Shown: positions 29,616-39,731, numbered from the stretch's first letter. The stretch is 64,000 nt of DNA from Lithodes maja (GCA_037953745.1 JBAKBP010000207.1:124001-188000); one strand, 5' to 3'. Made by a program: numbers and translations. Notes: generated by a model from the sequence alone, not told the origin.

Positions 29616-31431
29616 TTATTGGAGTGATTTAACTAGTACATTTATAATTGTAGATTTATTTTCATTTAATGTATTCAACATTGCCTCCAATATATTTGAA
29701 GTTTCAATCATATTGCTCTTTATGAAGCTTTGTATCAATGGTACATTTTTCATTTCGTCTTGTCGACCACGTAGAGATAATATAAAATTATTAATATTGT
29801 ATTGTTGAGTTTCAGTATTGTTTGAAGTAAGACGAGATTCAAATTCGTTGGATAACTTTAAACGACATAGAATATGTGATATTAATAAATTGTTGGTGTT
29901 ATTTATATATCTATCATTTATATCCTTCAAAGTTCTATATTCTTCCATATTCATAAAATAAGGGGGGAATTTGAATAAGTGGAATTTTATACCACAGTGG
30001 TTGGCAATACTACACAATTGAAGAGAGTGATCTCTTAGGGCAGTCTGTAATAAATTACGAATCACATCCAATGCTCCAAGCACTAGTGTGAGGCCCATAC
30101 CCTGGTGGTTGTTGACCTTTTCTAGGGTCCCCCTAGAAACTTCAACCATTAATATGAATAGGCTGAGCGTATTGCATTTTTTTCGATAATTTTCCTTTAG
30201 TGCTGTGACGAGTTCCACGGGCGTAGATTGGTCCGTCAGATTATTTTCCGGATAGTAAAAATACTGTTTTGATATCGTCTTGTCTGGTATATTTGAATAA
30301 TTGTTTATAAGATTAAGAACAAAGGAACAGTCTTTATGTTTCAGATTATTTTTCATTGAGGTTATTTCTTGTTCCTCTTGGATTAATATGTCTATACATT
30401 CTAGACAATTTTTAAATCCCTTTTCGTGTAAATATATGAGAAAATAAACTATACCTTTAAATTCCATATCATCTGTAAGTTCCTTTAACTTGGACTTATA
30501 AAATATGGATAAATTTTCTGCCAGTAATTTTTGACTCTGATATAACACATTGTCTTGGTTTTCCAAAAATTCACAAAAATTCGGAGGGAGATCACTAGGC
30601 AGAGCTACTAGTTTTGTATTCATATAAAAAGGAGCTTCTGGTAAGAGTATTTTTCTCTCTACCCCTTTCCCATCCTTACATTCCAAATCGTCTTCTTCTG
30701 TTTCCTCTTCTTGGACCTTTCTCTCCATAACATCTTCTGTAACGATCTCAGCCGTATCCATGGTTTCATGATTATTCACATCCTTCTTTATTGTATTCAT
30801 ATCTTTTGTAATAATCTCTTCATCTATTTGATTTATTTTTGGTTCTTCCTTTGCTTGGTCGTCTTCTTCTTCTTCTTCATAAACCCCTATCTCGATATGG
30901 TCTTCTTTAGGCTCCCGAGATTCATCCAATCTCATCCGTTTATGGATTCTAGGTTTAATATTTTCATTCTGTTCTTCCCCTTCAATACTTAATGTTTCGG
31001 GTATTATTTTTTCCAATTTAGATAAATGTAATTCAATATTGTTATTGCTAAACTTAATACTACCATATTGGTCCTCCTGTAATTGTAAAATATTAGTCTT
31101 TTCACTTGTCACTGTTTCAATAGTATTGGTATCATCTACATTTCCGGTGGTTGAATCTATATTATCAACAATATTCATATTTTCAGTTGATAATGTTGTA
31201 TTCTCATTGTTTATATCATTTACCCCTTCAGGGGTAAATTCTGGATGTTCATATTCCTCTATATAAACTTGCCCGTCATCGTCTTCTAAATCATCATGAC
31301 GTTCGGCAGATCCGATGGAACTATCTGCTTCCGATAAAAAAATCTTTAATATGAGATTCATGTTCAACTTCTGAACCTATTCCTTCATCTTCACTGGAAG
31401 ATCCATCATGGTAAAAGTTAAAATTACTCAT
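29616..31431 (-). CDS. Hypothetical acidic protein, about 600 aa, 5' end in another frame
   Basis: The main frame runs from about 31361 to 29616. Upstream, an ATG at 31431 opens a convincing acidic Ser/Glu-rich N-terminus of about 30 codons. It meets the main frame at an A7 run (31336-31342, T7 in the coding sense) but is one base out of phase. I therefore take the gene as 29616-31431 with a one-base length difference in that homopolymer. The first 240 residues are disordered and very acidic (D-D-L-E-D-D-D, E-E-E-E-E-D-D), with a K-R-M-R-L-like basic cluster near 140. The rest (about 250-580) is helical and unrecognised. The acidic-then-helical layout could fit a transcription or replication cofactor, which is speculation. 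It lies 20 bases downstream of the SF2 helicase on the same strand. Confidence 0.7.
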
Positions 31432-31450
31432 ATTACTTAATTTTAATAAT

Positions 31451-34012
31451 TTATGAAATATCTTTACATTTATGGTTGGGGTTGTGAATGGCATAACTAT
31501 ATATATAATTTGTTGTTGGTTTAGTTGATTTGAGTAACCTAATAATAATATGTCCTTGTATAATTAAATTAAAATATAAAAATATATCAGAGAAATTATT
31601 AAATACATGTGAATTCGTTTTATTCAATCTTATAACAATGGAACCATATTTTTTGTATTCGGGGGTAAGCATTTTTACTAATATATTATAGTAGTTTCCT
31701 CCTACCGTATTTAAAACCAGTCCATACATAATTAAATGTTTCCTAGTAAAATATATTTCATCAATGTTATAATTACTCAACATCCAATGGAAGGTAGCTG
31801 TATATAACTCATGAATTACCGATTGAATTTTATTTGAAGCCAACATTACTCTATTAAGCATCTTATTGTTTTGTTTATCATTAAATTCACTCCAACCCTT
31901 GACATTGATTAAATTCCATATTTGTTGTGCCCAATAGACATAGGGACTCGAGGTAGTAGCCTCCCTAATTAAAGCAGAGACAATGTCGGGTCTATGGTGA
32001 TAAATATAGGTTATAAACCGTTGAAACTTGGGATCTTCTTTATAGCCATATATGCCTGCTCCAGAAAAGGCTAAAATACAAAGTATTATCAATCTGAAAA
32101 TATGTTCTTGCTTGACAAAATCTATATCGCTACATATTTGCCACTCATCCAGAAACTTGCAATGGCTTTCCTCTTGAAAACGATTACCCAATGTTCCAGA
32201 TTTTAAATTTCCAATTTTTTTCTTGAGGGTGGTGAGATAACGATCATCAGAGTAATTGCCAGCTATGGTGGGAATAATAAAATTGGGCTGTGTTACTTGA
32301 TTGGTCCTATTTGATCGACCAATTTGTTGGCAGAATGTGGAGGCGTTATAGCTGGGATCCACAAAAAAATGATATCTTCTACCGGAAGATTTATTGTCAA
32401 TACTGTTGTGGAGATTTATACCAGTTGCACCTTTACCACTTATAATAATGGCTTTAATGGACGTATCATTATTAAATAAATATATGGCCTTTTCAGAGTT
32501 TGATACATTATTAGTTATGAAGTAACCACCCGGATTTTTCTTGTCGCGATATCTCATCAGTTTACGACTAGTGACTTCTAAGCATGTTTTGATTCCCATC
32601 TCATTTTGTATAGAGTCCAGGAAGGCGGGTGGTGATAACCTTAAGAGATGTATTGATGGTGGTTTAGGAATGGAGAGTGTAATTTTATCCAATGGTGGTG
32701 ACGATGACGACGATGGAGAGTAATTAATTAGGTATTTGTAGAGACAAAGCTTACTCGTAATAGTATACATTTGTATTATCTGTTCGGAAGTAGCATTGGG
32801 AAATATTAAACTCGATACATCTGCTGAAGCCCCCCTATTAAGAGAGCTATCTTCTGTTATTTCTGTTGTGAAAATAAACTTGCTTTTATCGTCATGTTGT
32901 TGTAGTTTTTTTACCATTTCCTTGATACCCAAATATTTTATATTTAACAATAAATTTTTGTTCATATAAACGAGTCTGGCATTGAAATTGGACCATTCTT
33001 TTTTTATTTGGGTTGCATAAAAATCAATACTATGCCGTGTATAGTTTTTGAAGACCAGTGTCTGTAAGGTGGATTTGGGTAGAGGACCCCCCATAAATGA
33101 TAAAAGATAATTTATATATTGTACAATATTATTCAAAATTAATTCATAATATTGGGGGGTTCGTATTCTTTTCATATCAAAATGTATACCCCTCATACTA
33201 ATATTTCGTGTAAGATACATTCCATGATAGTATAATATTTTGAGGATAGTTTCTAAAAATAATATCCCGTTACCTTTATGGTATCGATTATAGAGTTCAT
33301 CGTAGTTAGGTAGACACTGTTTAATTAAGAAATCGACCATATGCAAATCCTCTGGTTTAGTAAAGGGAGTAGCACTTAAAAATATTAAGAATGATTCTTT
33401 TATATAATTGGAAATAAAATAATTACATGAGTCGGCAATGTTAAATTTAGGGTTACAACAATTAGAATCTAGACTGGATGATCTACTCCTTTGTCTTTGA
33501 TTTCTTATTATATGAAATTCATCAACTATAATAGACTCTAATTTTATACCCTCGGTCTTAATCCAACTAAGAATTTTGGGTAATTTTCTATGAATTATAT
33601 TATAGGTAGTTAAATATATCTTGATTGGTTTACTATTTGATTCAGAGGCGTTGTTCATCTCGCTATCCAATTCTACCACCGTTAACATGGCATTGAAAAC
33701 CTTAGAATTACATATATTTAATTCATATTTAATATCGTTAAATAAATTTTTGTTGGCAGTTATCCATAAAAAGTTTGTTGTTGATACCTTATTAATAGTG
33801 GGAAATTGATAGATATAGGAGGCCACTATACGGCTTTTACCCATTCCGGTGCCAAATGCACAAATAAATCCCCCCCTAACATTTTCATTGTACCTTATTG
33901 CATTGCAATTGTGCATCAAAAGAGTGGTGGCTGCTTGAATCTTGGAAATTTGACAATATACGGGTAATGATTTAAACTTGCCCCCATGTATGATTGACGG
34001 TTTAATACCCAC
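31451..34012 (-). CDS. Strawberry-notch-like SF2 helicase/ATPase, N-terminus incomplete
   Basis: 853 codons from a GTG at 34012. Motifs: Walker A G-T-G-M-G-K-S (54-60); Walker B V-D-E-F-H (about 163-167); S-A-T-P (about 215); a G-K-G-A-T-G-I-N-L segment (about 520); and motif VI Q-Q-I-G-R-S-N-R-T-N-Q (about 565). The last is distinctive of the strawberry-notch group of SF2 ATPases, which remodel chromatin or transcription complexes and have relatives in large DNA viruses. The frame stays open and protein-like for 46 more codons upstream, to a stop at 34151-34153, but has no ATG there. That point coincides with the left edge of the integrase-like unit, so the true 5' end seems to have been displaced. 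A spliced upstream exon or non-ATG start is the alternative. Confidence 0.8.
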   Translation of the reverse strand: MGIKPSIIHGGKFKSLPVYCQISKIQAATTLLMHNCNAIRYNENVRGGFICAFGTGMGKSRIVASYIYQFPTINKVSTTNFLWITANKNLFNDIKYELNICNSKVFNAMLTVVELDSEMNNASESNSKPIKIYLTTYNIIHRKLPKILSWIKTEGIKLESIIVDEFHIIRNQRQRSRSSSLDSNCCNPKFNIADSCNYFISNYIKESFLIFLSATPFTKPEDLHMVDFLIKQCLPNYDELYNRYHKGNGILFLETILKILYYHGMYLTRNISMRGIHFDMKRIRTPQYYELILNNIVQYINYLLSFMGGPLPKSTLQTLVFKNYTRHSIDFYATQIKKEWSNFNARLVYMNKNLLLNIKYLGIKEMVKKLQQHDDKSKFIFTTEITEDSSLNRGASADVSSLIFPNATSEQIIQMYTITSKLCLYKYLINYSPSSSSSPPLDKITLSIPKPPSIHLLRLSPPAFLDSIQNEMGIKTCLEVTSRKLMRYRDKKNPGGYFITNNVSNSEKAIYLFNNDTSIKAIIISGKGATGINLHNSIDNKSSGRRYHFFVDPSYNASTFCQQIGRSNRTNQVTQPNFIIPTIAGNYSDDRYLTTLKKKIGNLKSGTLGNRFQEESHCKFLDEWQICSDIDFVKQEHIFRLIILCILAFSGAGIYGYKEDPKFQRFITYIYHHRPDIVSALIREATTSSPYVYWAQQIWNLINVKGWSEFNDKQNNKMLNRVMLASNKIQSVIHELYTATFHWMLSNYNIDEIYFTRKHLIMYGLVLNTVGGNYYNILVKMLTPEYKKYGSIVIRLNKTNSHVFNNFSDIFLYFNLIIQGHIIIRLLKSTKPTTNYIYSYAIHNPNHKCKDIS

Positions 34013-34407
34013 AATATTTATTTGAGAAGAATCCTCGGTGGCACATATATGTCTGGGGTATTTATGATTCAGGCTCTGTTGAAATTGGCCACTAGGAATA
34101 CTTTTAACTCGGTCAAATTCGTCACCCGCCGTGTTAGGATTATTTATAATTTATAATCTCTTTATTGGCATATGTATTTGTGCCAATACAGTTCAACCGT
34201 AATACTACTATTGTCCATATTAAATAAAAAACTATTTATCTTTAGGAAATATGATCAGGAATGTTTCGGTTACATTTTATTGACTCGTGAATCGAGTCTC
34301 GAATTATCTCACGAGACAAAGCCGACCCAATGAGGTTCTTGATGATATTTGATGAAATTAGTTATCCGAGGGTTGTCTGAGAGTGAGGGTCATTTGGTCC
34401 TGTAAAT

Positions 34408-35652
34408 ATGGCGGACAACCAGAAAGAAGAATTTGTGAAAATAATAGAGGCTATGGCCAAGAACTACGGCAGACATTCTCGAAAATCCTCTCTATTTACG
34501 AGAGAGAGGCTTGAATCATATATAAATATACTAAAGGATCAACATGTGAAGAAAAATCATACCGCATATCATATATTTAAAAAGTATACAACTCTACAGC
34601 ACGAGGGAACAACAAGGCTGATATGTAAGAAGACAAATAGATATTACGTAGATATATATGAAATATTTAACTGTATAAAGAGGGTCCATGAAAACAATGG
34701 CCACGGTGGAGAGCGCAAAACTTTTAATGAGCTGAAAAAGGACATTGCAAATATTAGCATTTTACAGATAAAGAATTATATACAAACATGTGCTGCCTGT
34801 AAAACACGTCATGGACAAAATATACACAAGAAACGGGTATTATTGGCCAAGGATTTCGGTGAACGAGGGTATATATATTTTATAGATATGCCCAATGTCA
34901 ACGACTTTAATACAATTTTGGTATATCAAGACCATTATTCACAATTTGTCCTATTACGGCCGGTTAAACAAAAGACACCAGCTGAGATAGCCTCACATTT
35001 ATTTCAAATATTCACATTACTCGGTGTACCGAAAATTCTCCAGTCGAGTGAAAATAGAACTTTTGTGGCAGAGGTGATTGCGGAAATGGGCTCCAATGTA
35101 TGGCCCCAAGTAAAAATTATTCATGGTTGTTCACGAGACGTGGATGGACAGAATACAATCATACAAATGATCCTACAGCAATATTTAACCGAGAAAGGGA
35201 CCACCGACTGGGTAACAGGCTTACCATTTATCCAATCCTACAAGAATACCACCCCCGATGAAAAGACAAATATTTCATCATATAGTGTCGTATTTGGCAG
35301 GAGCCCTCCATTGAAATTGGACCGCCTATTCCAGGCGGACATCCTCAGTGAATTATTGTCTAATGGGGTTAGTGAGGATGAGGATGATCCATCATATCTA
35401 TCACCTCCCAAATCATTGAATCTACAAAGTGGTGACTCGCCAATTTTCCAAAGATATCCCCCGGATTTTAATGAACCCTCGACATCTTCATTTATAGAAT
35501 CTGGTCCTGGCGGTGGTGGTATACAAGAATCATTATTACATCGGTCTTCCCAATCCAGCCTTTCTCCGATATTACCGAAGAAGAAGAGGCATATTGAATC
35601 GACATCTTCATTTTTAGAATCTGGTCCTGGCGGTGGTGGTATACAAGAATAA
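34408..35652 (+). CDS. Domesticated retroelement/Ginger-type integrase-like protein with degenerate catalytic core
   Basis: ATG at 34408; 414 codons to a stop at 35650-35652. Residues 94-131 form an H2C2 zinc-binding domain (His94, His99, Cys128, Cys131). Residues about 150-310 align with the RNase H-like integrase core: Asp160 in Y-F-I-D-M, a second strand V-Y-Q-D-H-Y-S-Q-F and a late L-P-F-I-Q-S segment with V-V-F-G-R. The usual catalytic Asp after L-Q-S is replaced (L-Q-S-S-E-N-R), and the downstream Glu region reads D-G-Q-N-T, so DDE catalysis is probably lost. The C-terminus is a repeat domain with K-K-K-R basic clusters. The stop is one substitution inside a repeat unit; the same frame is then open to 36381, with a Pro/Ser-rich tail shared by the decayed copies. 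It may be a domesticated DNA-binding protein. Confidence 0.75.
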   Translation: MADNQKEEFVKIIEAMAKNYGRHSRKSSLFTRERLESYINILKDQHVKKNHTAYHIFKKYTTLQHEGTTRLICKKTNRYYVDIYEIFNCIKRVHENNGHGGERKTFNELKKDIANISILQIKNYIQTCAACKTRHGQNIHKKRVLLAKDFGERGYIYFIDMPNVNDFNTILVYQDHYSQFVLLRPVKQKTPAEIASHLFQIFTLLGVPKILQSSENRTFVAEVIAEMGSNVWPQVKIIHGCSRDVDGQNTIIQMILQQYLTEKGTTDWVTGLPFIQSYKNTTPDEKTNISSYSVVFGRSPPLKLDRLFQADILSELLSNGVSEDEDDPSYLSPPKSLNLQSGDSPIFQRYPPDFNEPSTSSFIESGPGGGGIQESLLHRSSQSSLSPILPKKKRHIESTSSFLESGPGGGGIQE

Positions 35653-36140
35653 TTATTACATCGGTCTTCCCAATCCAGCGTTTCTCCTATATTACCGAAG
35701 AAGAAGAGGCATATTGAATCGACATCTTCATTACATTGGTCTTCCCAATCCAGCCTTTCTCCGATATTTCCGAAGAAGAAGAGGCATATTGAATCGACAT
35801 CTTCATTTATAGAATCTGGTCCTGGCGGTGGTGGTATACAAGAATCATTATTACATCGGTCTTCCCAATCCAGCCTTTCTCCGATATTACCGAAGAAGAA
35901 GAGGCATATTGAATCGACATCTTCATTTTTAGAATCTGGTGGTGGTGGCGATATACAAGAATCGTTACATCGGTCTTCCCAGTCCAATGTTTCTCCAATA
36001 TTACCGGCGAGAACGACAGCTTCATTTATAGAATCTGATGGTGGTGGTGGCGGTATACAAGAATCGTTACATCAATCTTCCCAATCCAACATTTCTCCAA
36101 TATTACCGAGGAGAAAGAGGTACACCGAATCATTCGACTT
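35480..36140. repeat. Tandem coding repeats of the integrase-like gene, about 120-bp period
   Basis: About six imperfect units encode a Gly-rich G-G-G-G-I-Q-E segment, an S-S-Q-S-S-L-S-P-I-L-P segment and a K-K-K-R-H basic cluster. Unit two contains the in-frame stop at 35650, unit three lacks the Gly segment, and the last two are more diverged. All length differences keep the frame. Confidence 0.85.
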
Positions 36141-36381
36141 CGGGGAAGTTGTGCTAAATCCCAATAGCTACTTCCCCCCATTATCACCAATTATATACCC
36201 ACATAACCAGGACTTGAATGCAAATACAGACATTCATATGGATTCGTCACATCGGTCATCCGCATCCCAATCCAGCGCTTCAATTTCTCCATTATTTTTG
36301 GAGAAAGAGGAGAAAGGTACATTAAAATTAATGTTATATACAAATCAAATTAAAACCAAAACTGATATAAAGATAGTATAA
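35653..36381 (+). pseudogene. Open frame continuing past the stop of the integrase-like gene
   Basis: In the same frame as the 414-codon gene, 242 further codons are open to a TAA at 36379-36381, with no ATG near the beginning. It holds the remaining tandem repeats and a Pro/Tyr/Ser-rich tail (P-P-L-S-P-I-I-Y-P-H and later S-A-S-Q-S-S-A-S). The tail is the part most often repeated in the decayed region at 48.9-53.8 kb. Loss by one nonsense change, or natural shortening of the protein, are both possible. Confidence 0.6.
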
Positions 36382-36399
36382 AGTCAAAATCTCTATAAT

Positions 36400-37640
36400 T
36401 ATTATGTCCACGCTTCAAACATTTGATAAAGGTTCGAATTCGTCAGGGCAATGACGCAAATATATTTAGTTATTATATTAGGCTGTTGTTAAGATTTATT
36501 TTTTTCTCAGAGAATAGCTAATGTTCCCACTCATATGATTTAATTTTTTTTCTCCAGAGAGATGATGAGACGAGGGAGGAAGAAAACACAACAACATAGC
36601 CATTTTTTTATAACGAGGTGAAAGGTATATACAAATTAATTTTATATATAATAAATCAATTTAAATATGTAAAACTAAACAAACCAAAGCTGAGGTTCAA
36701 CAATTCGTCACCTACCAAGGTAACGACGACGCAAATATATTTAGTTATTATATTAGGGGTAATGGTTATTGTCAAGATTTAATTTTTCTCTGAGAATAGT
36801 TTTGTTTCCACTCTAATGATTTAAAAAAAAATCCAGATACGAGGGGGGAAGAAGACACCACATTATAGTCATTTTTTATTAAGAGGTAAAAGGTATATAC
36901 AAATTCATGTTATATATAATAAATGAAATTAAATGTATAAAAATAAACAAACCAAAGCTGAGACAATGTCTTTAACTTAAAAGGTTCAATTCGTCACCTA
37001 CGACGCAAATATATTTAGTTATTATTATTGTCAAGATAATTTTTATAAATTTCACTCTTATTGGTGGTTTTCTTAATTTAATGAACAGAATATTTATTTA
37101 ATTTTAATAATAATTTATTCTTTCAGAGATGTGAAGAGACCCAGGGGTGAAGCCGAACCACTAGAATTCAAGATTGGAGAAGTTATGATGAGAATACTAT
37201 ATAATTATTCAAAGAGGCTCCAATAGGTATAATACAATAACTTATTTTTCTTTTTATAAAACTGTGTGTTTATCAATGGATAAAGAGCCTTCAATAATAT
37301 ATAAATATTTGTAAAGTTCCAATTCATCACATATCAGGGCTAATTTGTTACCGAGAATATTTGAAATTCCTATATTGTTTATGAGTTTTATTTTTTAGAG
37401 AGATAATGAGAAGAAAGACAAAAGAGTATATAAACATTATTTTTATATATAACACATCTGAATATAAATTAAAGCGTAAAAACTAAAAACTAAGACAAAG
37501 ACAGATTGGTGGGATCGGTTAGTTATGAACCAATCAAATGTATTTACTTTTTATATTTCTTTCTTTTTTCCCCAGAGAGATAATGAGCTGAGGGATACCG
37601 AACCATTTAGATAATAAAAATATATAAAATAGCCATTTTT
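36400..37640. repeat. Degenerate tandem array of about 275-bp units
   Basis: There is no gene over 1.2 kb. A GACGCAAATATATTTAGTTA motif recurs near 36451, 36728 and 37004, and intervening blocks line up: a T-rich tract ending in CAG or TAG, then an AGAGATGATGAGA-like purine stretch, then a polyadenylation-like AT-rich tail. Further diverged T-rich/CAG/AGAGAT blocks follow at about 37125, 37397 and 37573. Each looks like the end of an intron plus the start of a short exon. The same exon-like start occurs at 50897, 51557, 52478 and 54079. Confidence 0.7.
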
Positions 37641-37686
37641 ATTTAAAAAACATAAATATTTATTTATAATATATATTGTTGATAAT

Positions 37687-37935
37687 ATGTCTATATCGAC
37701 CACATGGTTTGACTGTGACCGAAATGCCATTCCATATATTTCTAATGAAGATTGCGATATTACCTGCAACTATAATATAGAAAGAATATCACAATATAAA
37801 TACTACAACGATTTTTTTATAAAATATTCATCTTATCTGGAAGATTCCGATAATAATTATGATGATGAAGAAGAAATATATAAATCAAGCTTCAAAGGAT
37901 TTAACAGCTTAAAAAAAAATCATTATCGTTATTGA
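37687..37935 (+). CDS. Hypothetical small acidic protein, 82 aa
   Basis: The ATG is at 37687 after an AT-rich leader. The product is Tyr/Asn/Asp-rich with four Cys or paired polar motifs in the first half (D-C-D, D-C-D-I-T-C) and an acidic D-D-E-E-E run near residue 60. It has no membrane segment and no recognised family. It converges with the 284-aa minus-strand gene, and their 3' ends overlap by 35 bases, as is usual in compact viral genomes. Confidence 0.55.
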   Translation: MSISTTWFDCDRNAIPYISNEDCDITCNYNIERISQYKYYNDFFIKYSSYLEDSDNNYDDEEEIYKSSFKGFNSLKKNHYRY

Positions 37936-38755
37936 TTGACACCGAATCAATATTATTGTGCTGTTCGATTAGACATAGGGATTCGAGGCTGATTGCTGTA
38001 TGATAGAGAAGTTCTTTGGTGGCGATATGTTTTTTATGCGCCAAAGGTAACTTATCTAATAGGGATAAATAATTGGAGCTGCAATTAATATAGCTAAATA
38101 TACAATATAATAATTCTAACCAAATATACAAGTATTCGCTAATAACGGGCGGTTTCCTTTTAGCGAAACAACCCGTTTTGGAACGTAAAGTGTTATGAAC
38201 ACCAGTTGAAATTATACAGGCTGTAATAAGGGCAATACTGACGAAAGGTATAGCCCAAAGCCGTTCCAGGGTGAATATATCCTTGGAACCTTGCCATTTA
38301 CACATATCAAACTTTGGCATATTTCCAATATGATTCTTACTCATAGTTTTCAAAAGTGTAAATGCCTGAGTCATCATGTCTTTGTCGACCAAGTGACCAC
38401 ATTCACTGCAGGTTTCTTCCCTATTCTCGGGATCGATATTGTCCATACACATACATATATTTTTGCTCAGATATACTATATCTTGTAAAAAATTATGAAA
38501 ATGAAAAGAATTATACGTTGAAAAACATCCTTCTGCGTAATCCGACCCCGCCAATAACATGATGGACATCGCTCCTATTCCATTCAACAAACATGAACTT
38601 AAATGGTTGAGTTCATATCGTAACGTGTCACATCCCATCTTTGTAATAGGGTCTATGAATCGGGTGGTGAATTGAATAACATAGAACTTTAGAGGTGAAT
38701 CGTGTCTCCTCATCATGTGGGTATAAACCTGACCAATTAAAAAAAAGAACGACAT
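37901..38755 (-). CDS. Hypothetical protein with a possible zinc motif and membrane segments, 284 aa
   Basis: The ATG is at 38755. An E-T-C-S-E-C-G-H segment near residue 115 gives a Cys-x2-Cys-x-His arrangement that could be half a zinc ribbon. Hydrophobic stretches lie near residues 1-10, 55-65 and about 168-187 (the strongest, a likely transmembrane helix). The C-terminal half is Ile/Leu/Tyr-rich. No family is recognised. It starts 10 bases after the end of the nuclease-like gene on the same strand, so the two are probably co-transcribed. Confidence 0.65.
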   Translation of the reverse strand: MSFFFLIGQVYTHMMRRHDSPLKFYVIQFTTRFIDPITKMGCDTLRYELNHLSSCLLNGIGAMSIMLLAGSDYAEGCFSTYNSFHFHNFLQDIVYLSKNICMCMDNIDPENREETCSECGHLVDKDMMTQAFTLLKTMSKNHIGNMPKFDMCKWQGSKDIFTLERLWAIPFVSIALITACIISTGVHNTLRSKTGCFAKRKPPVISEYLYIWLELLYCIFSYINCSSNYLSLLDKLPLAHKKHIATKELLYHTAISLESLCLIEQHNNIDSVSINNDNDFFLSC

Positions 38756-38765
38756 GTCTATGTCT

Positions 38766-39677
38766 CTACCTATAAAGGCTACATTGTCTATAGGTGTACA
38801 ATTTTCTATATATTCTAACCATGAAAGGGTACAATTCTTTAACTGGCCCTCGACACCAACAGTATGTCTTAATGTTTTGTACGCGCAATTCCTGATTCTG
38901 ATTGACGAGCAGATTATTGTTTATTATTTTGTCGGATACATAATAATTATTGATACAGTTGGCAAATCGGTTCATGTCAATGTCAGCTTCATTGTTATTG
39001 AACTCGGCCAAGGAAATTCCTTTTACTTTGAGATGTGTACACATTTGTTGTATGTGTTTGTCCATAAAGATATAGTTTATTAACGACGATATTGGTATTT
39101 TTTCGTGAATAAATTTGAGTATATCATTGATACAAACATCGGCCATTTTTAAGGGGATGGTTATTATATTTTTTCTTTTTCGCCTTTTTATGCGCTCATT
39201 TTCCTTTATACCAATAGAGCCTTTATCGATAAAAAGTATAACCCTATCGCCTTGATTTATACTCCTTTCTCGTATAGAAACTCTGAGTTTTTCAAAGATG
39301 TTATGTATAATTAAGTCTAAAAAAGGCGTGAGAAATAATTTTGTGTTGGGATTATCACCATCAAAAATATATTTTTGGGTAAAATAAATACTGTGCAATT
39401 CCTCCTTCTGGGCCGCGATGAAATTATAAAGATCACTATAAACTGGCAAATTATATCTATTGTCATCGAAGGGTTGAATATTGTTGTAATATTGAAGCGC
39501 GGTATAATAATTGACTTTGATGTAGTAGGCCAGACCCGTAAAATCCACTAGACATAAGGTATCGCCCATGATAATGTTGGTGGGGTTGTTGTTGACTGCG
39601 TATATGAAGGGTACTGATGATACATTGGACATTGTCGTCACTGTTTGAAGAATTTGTTTTCCTCCTAGTACACCCAT
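38766..39677 (-). CDS. Putative FEN1/XPG-like structure-specific nuclease, 303 aa
   Basis: The ATG is at 39677. Three segments resemble the FEN1/XPG family in order: an N-terminal L-C-L-V-D-F-T-G strand with the first acidic residue (about 45); R-V-I-L-F-I-D-K-G-S followed by a helix with R-I-K-R-R-K-R-K (about 146-172), like the family's F-D-G...R-R-x-R-R; and an E-F-N-N-N-E-A-D-I-D segment (about 227-237), like its E-A-E-A acidic cluster. Family members cut 5' flaps or act as RNases in replication and host shut-off. The match is by eye and the acidic residue set is incomplete, so other PIN-like folds remain possible. It is 55 bases downstream of the 154-aa gene on the same strand. Confidence 0.6.
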   Translation of the reverse strand: MGVLGGKQILQTVTTMSNVSSVPFIYAVNNNPTNIIMGDTLCLVDFTGLAYYIKVNYYTALQYYNNIQPFDDNRYNLPVYSDLYNFIAAQKEELHSIYFTQKYIFDGDNPNTKLFLTPFLDLIIHNIFEKLRVSIRERSINQGDRVILFIDKGSIGIKENERIKRRKRKNIITIPLKMADVCINDILKFIHEKIPISSLINYIFMDKHIQQMCTHLKVKGISLAEFNNNEADIDMNRFANCINNYYVSDKIINNNLLVNQNQELRVQNIKTYCWCRGPVKELYPFMVRIYRKLYTYRQCSLYR

Positions 39678-39731
39678 GGTGGATGGAGTTGGAAGAATAA
39701 GAAAAATGAAGGCTATTAAGGGGGATATTAG

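Larger units (their letters stand above)
34147..36381 (+). mobile_element. Integrase-like gene unit (most complete copy)
   Basis: The left edge is set by homology to 48240 onward, starting at a TTTATAATNTCTCTTTATTGG-like sequence near 34150. The unit has a leader of about 250 bases, shared by all three copies, and the integrase-like gene with its repeats. I find no terminal inverted repeats or target-site duplication, so mobility is inferred only from the dispersed copies (48240-49280, 52505-53830) and the position against the truncated helicase 5' end. Confidence 0.5.

Noticed and set aside
35238..35987. 249-codon minus-strand frame across the integrase-like repeats
   Set aside because: It is the mirror of the coding tandem repeat; it lacks a non-repeat domain, and the plus strand has the recognisable protein.
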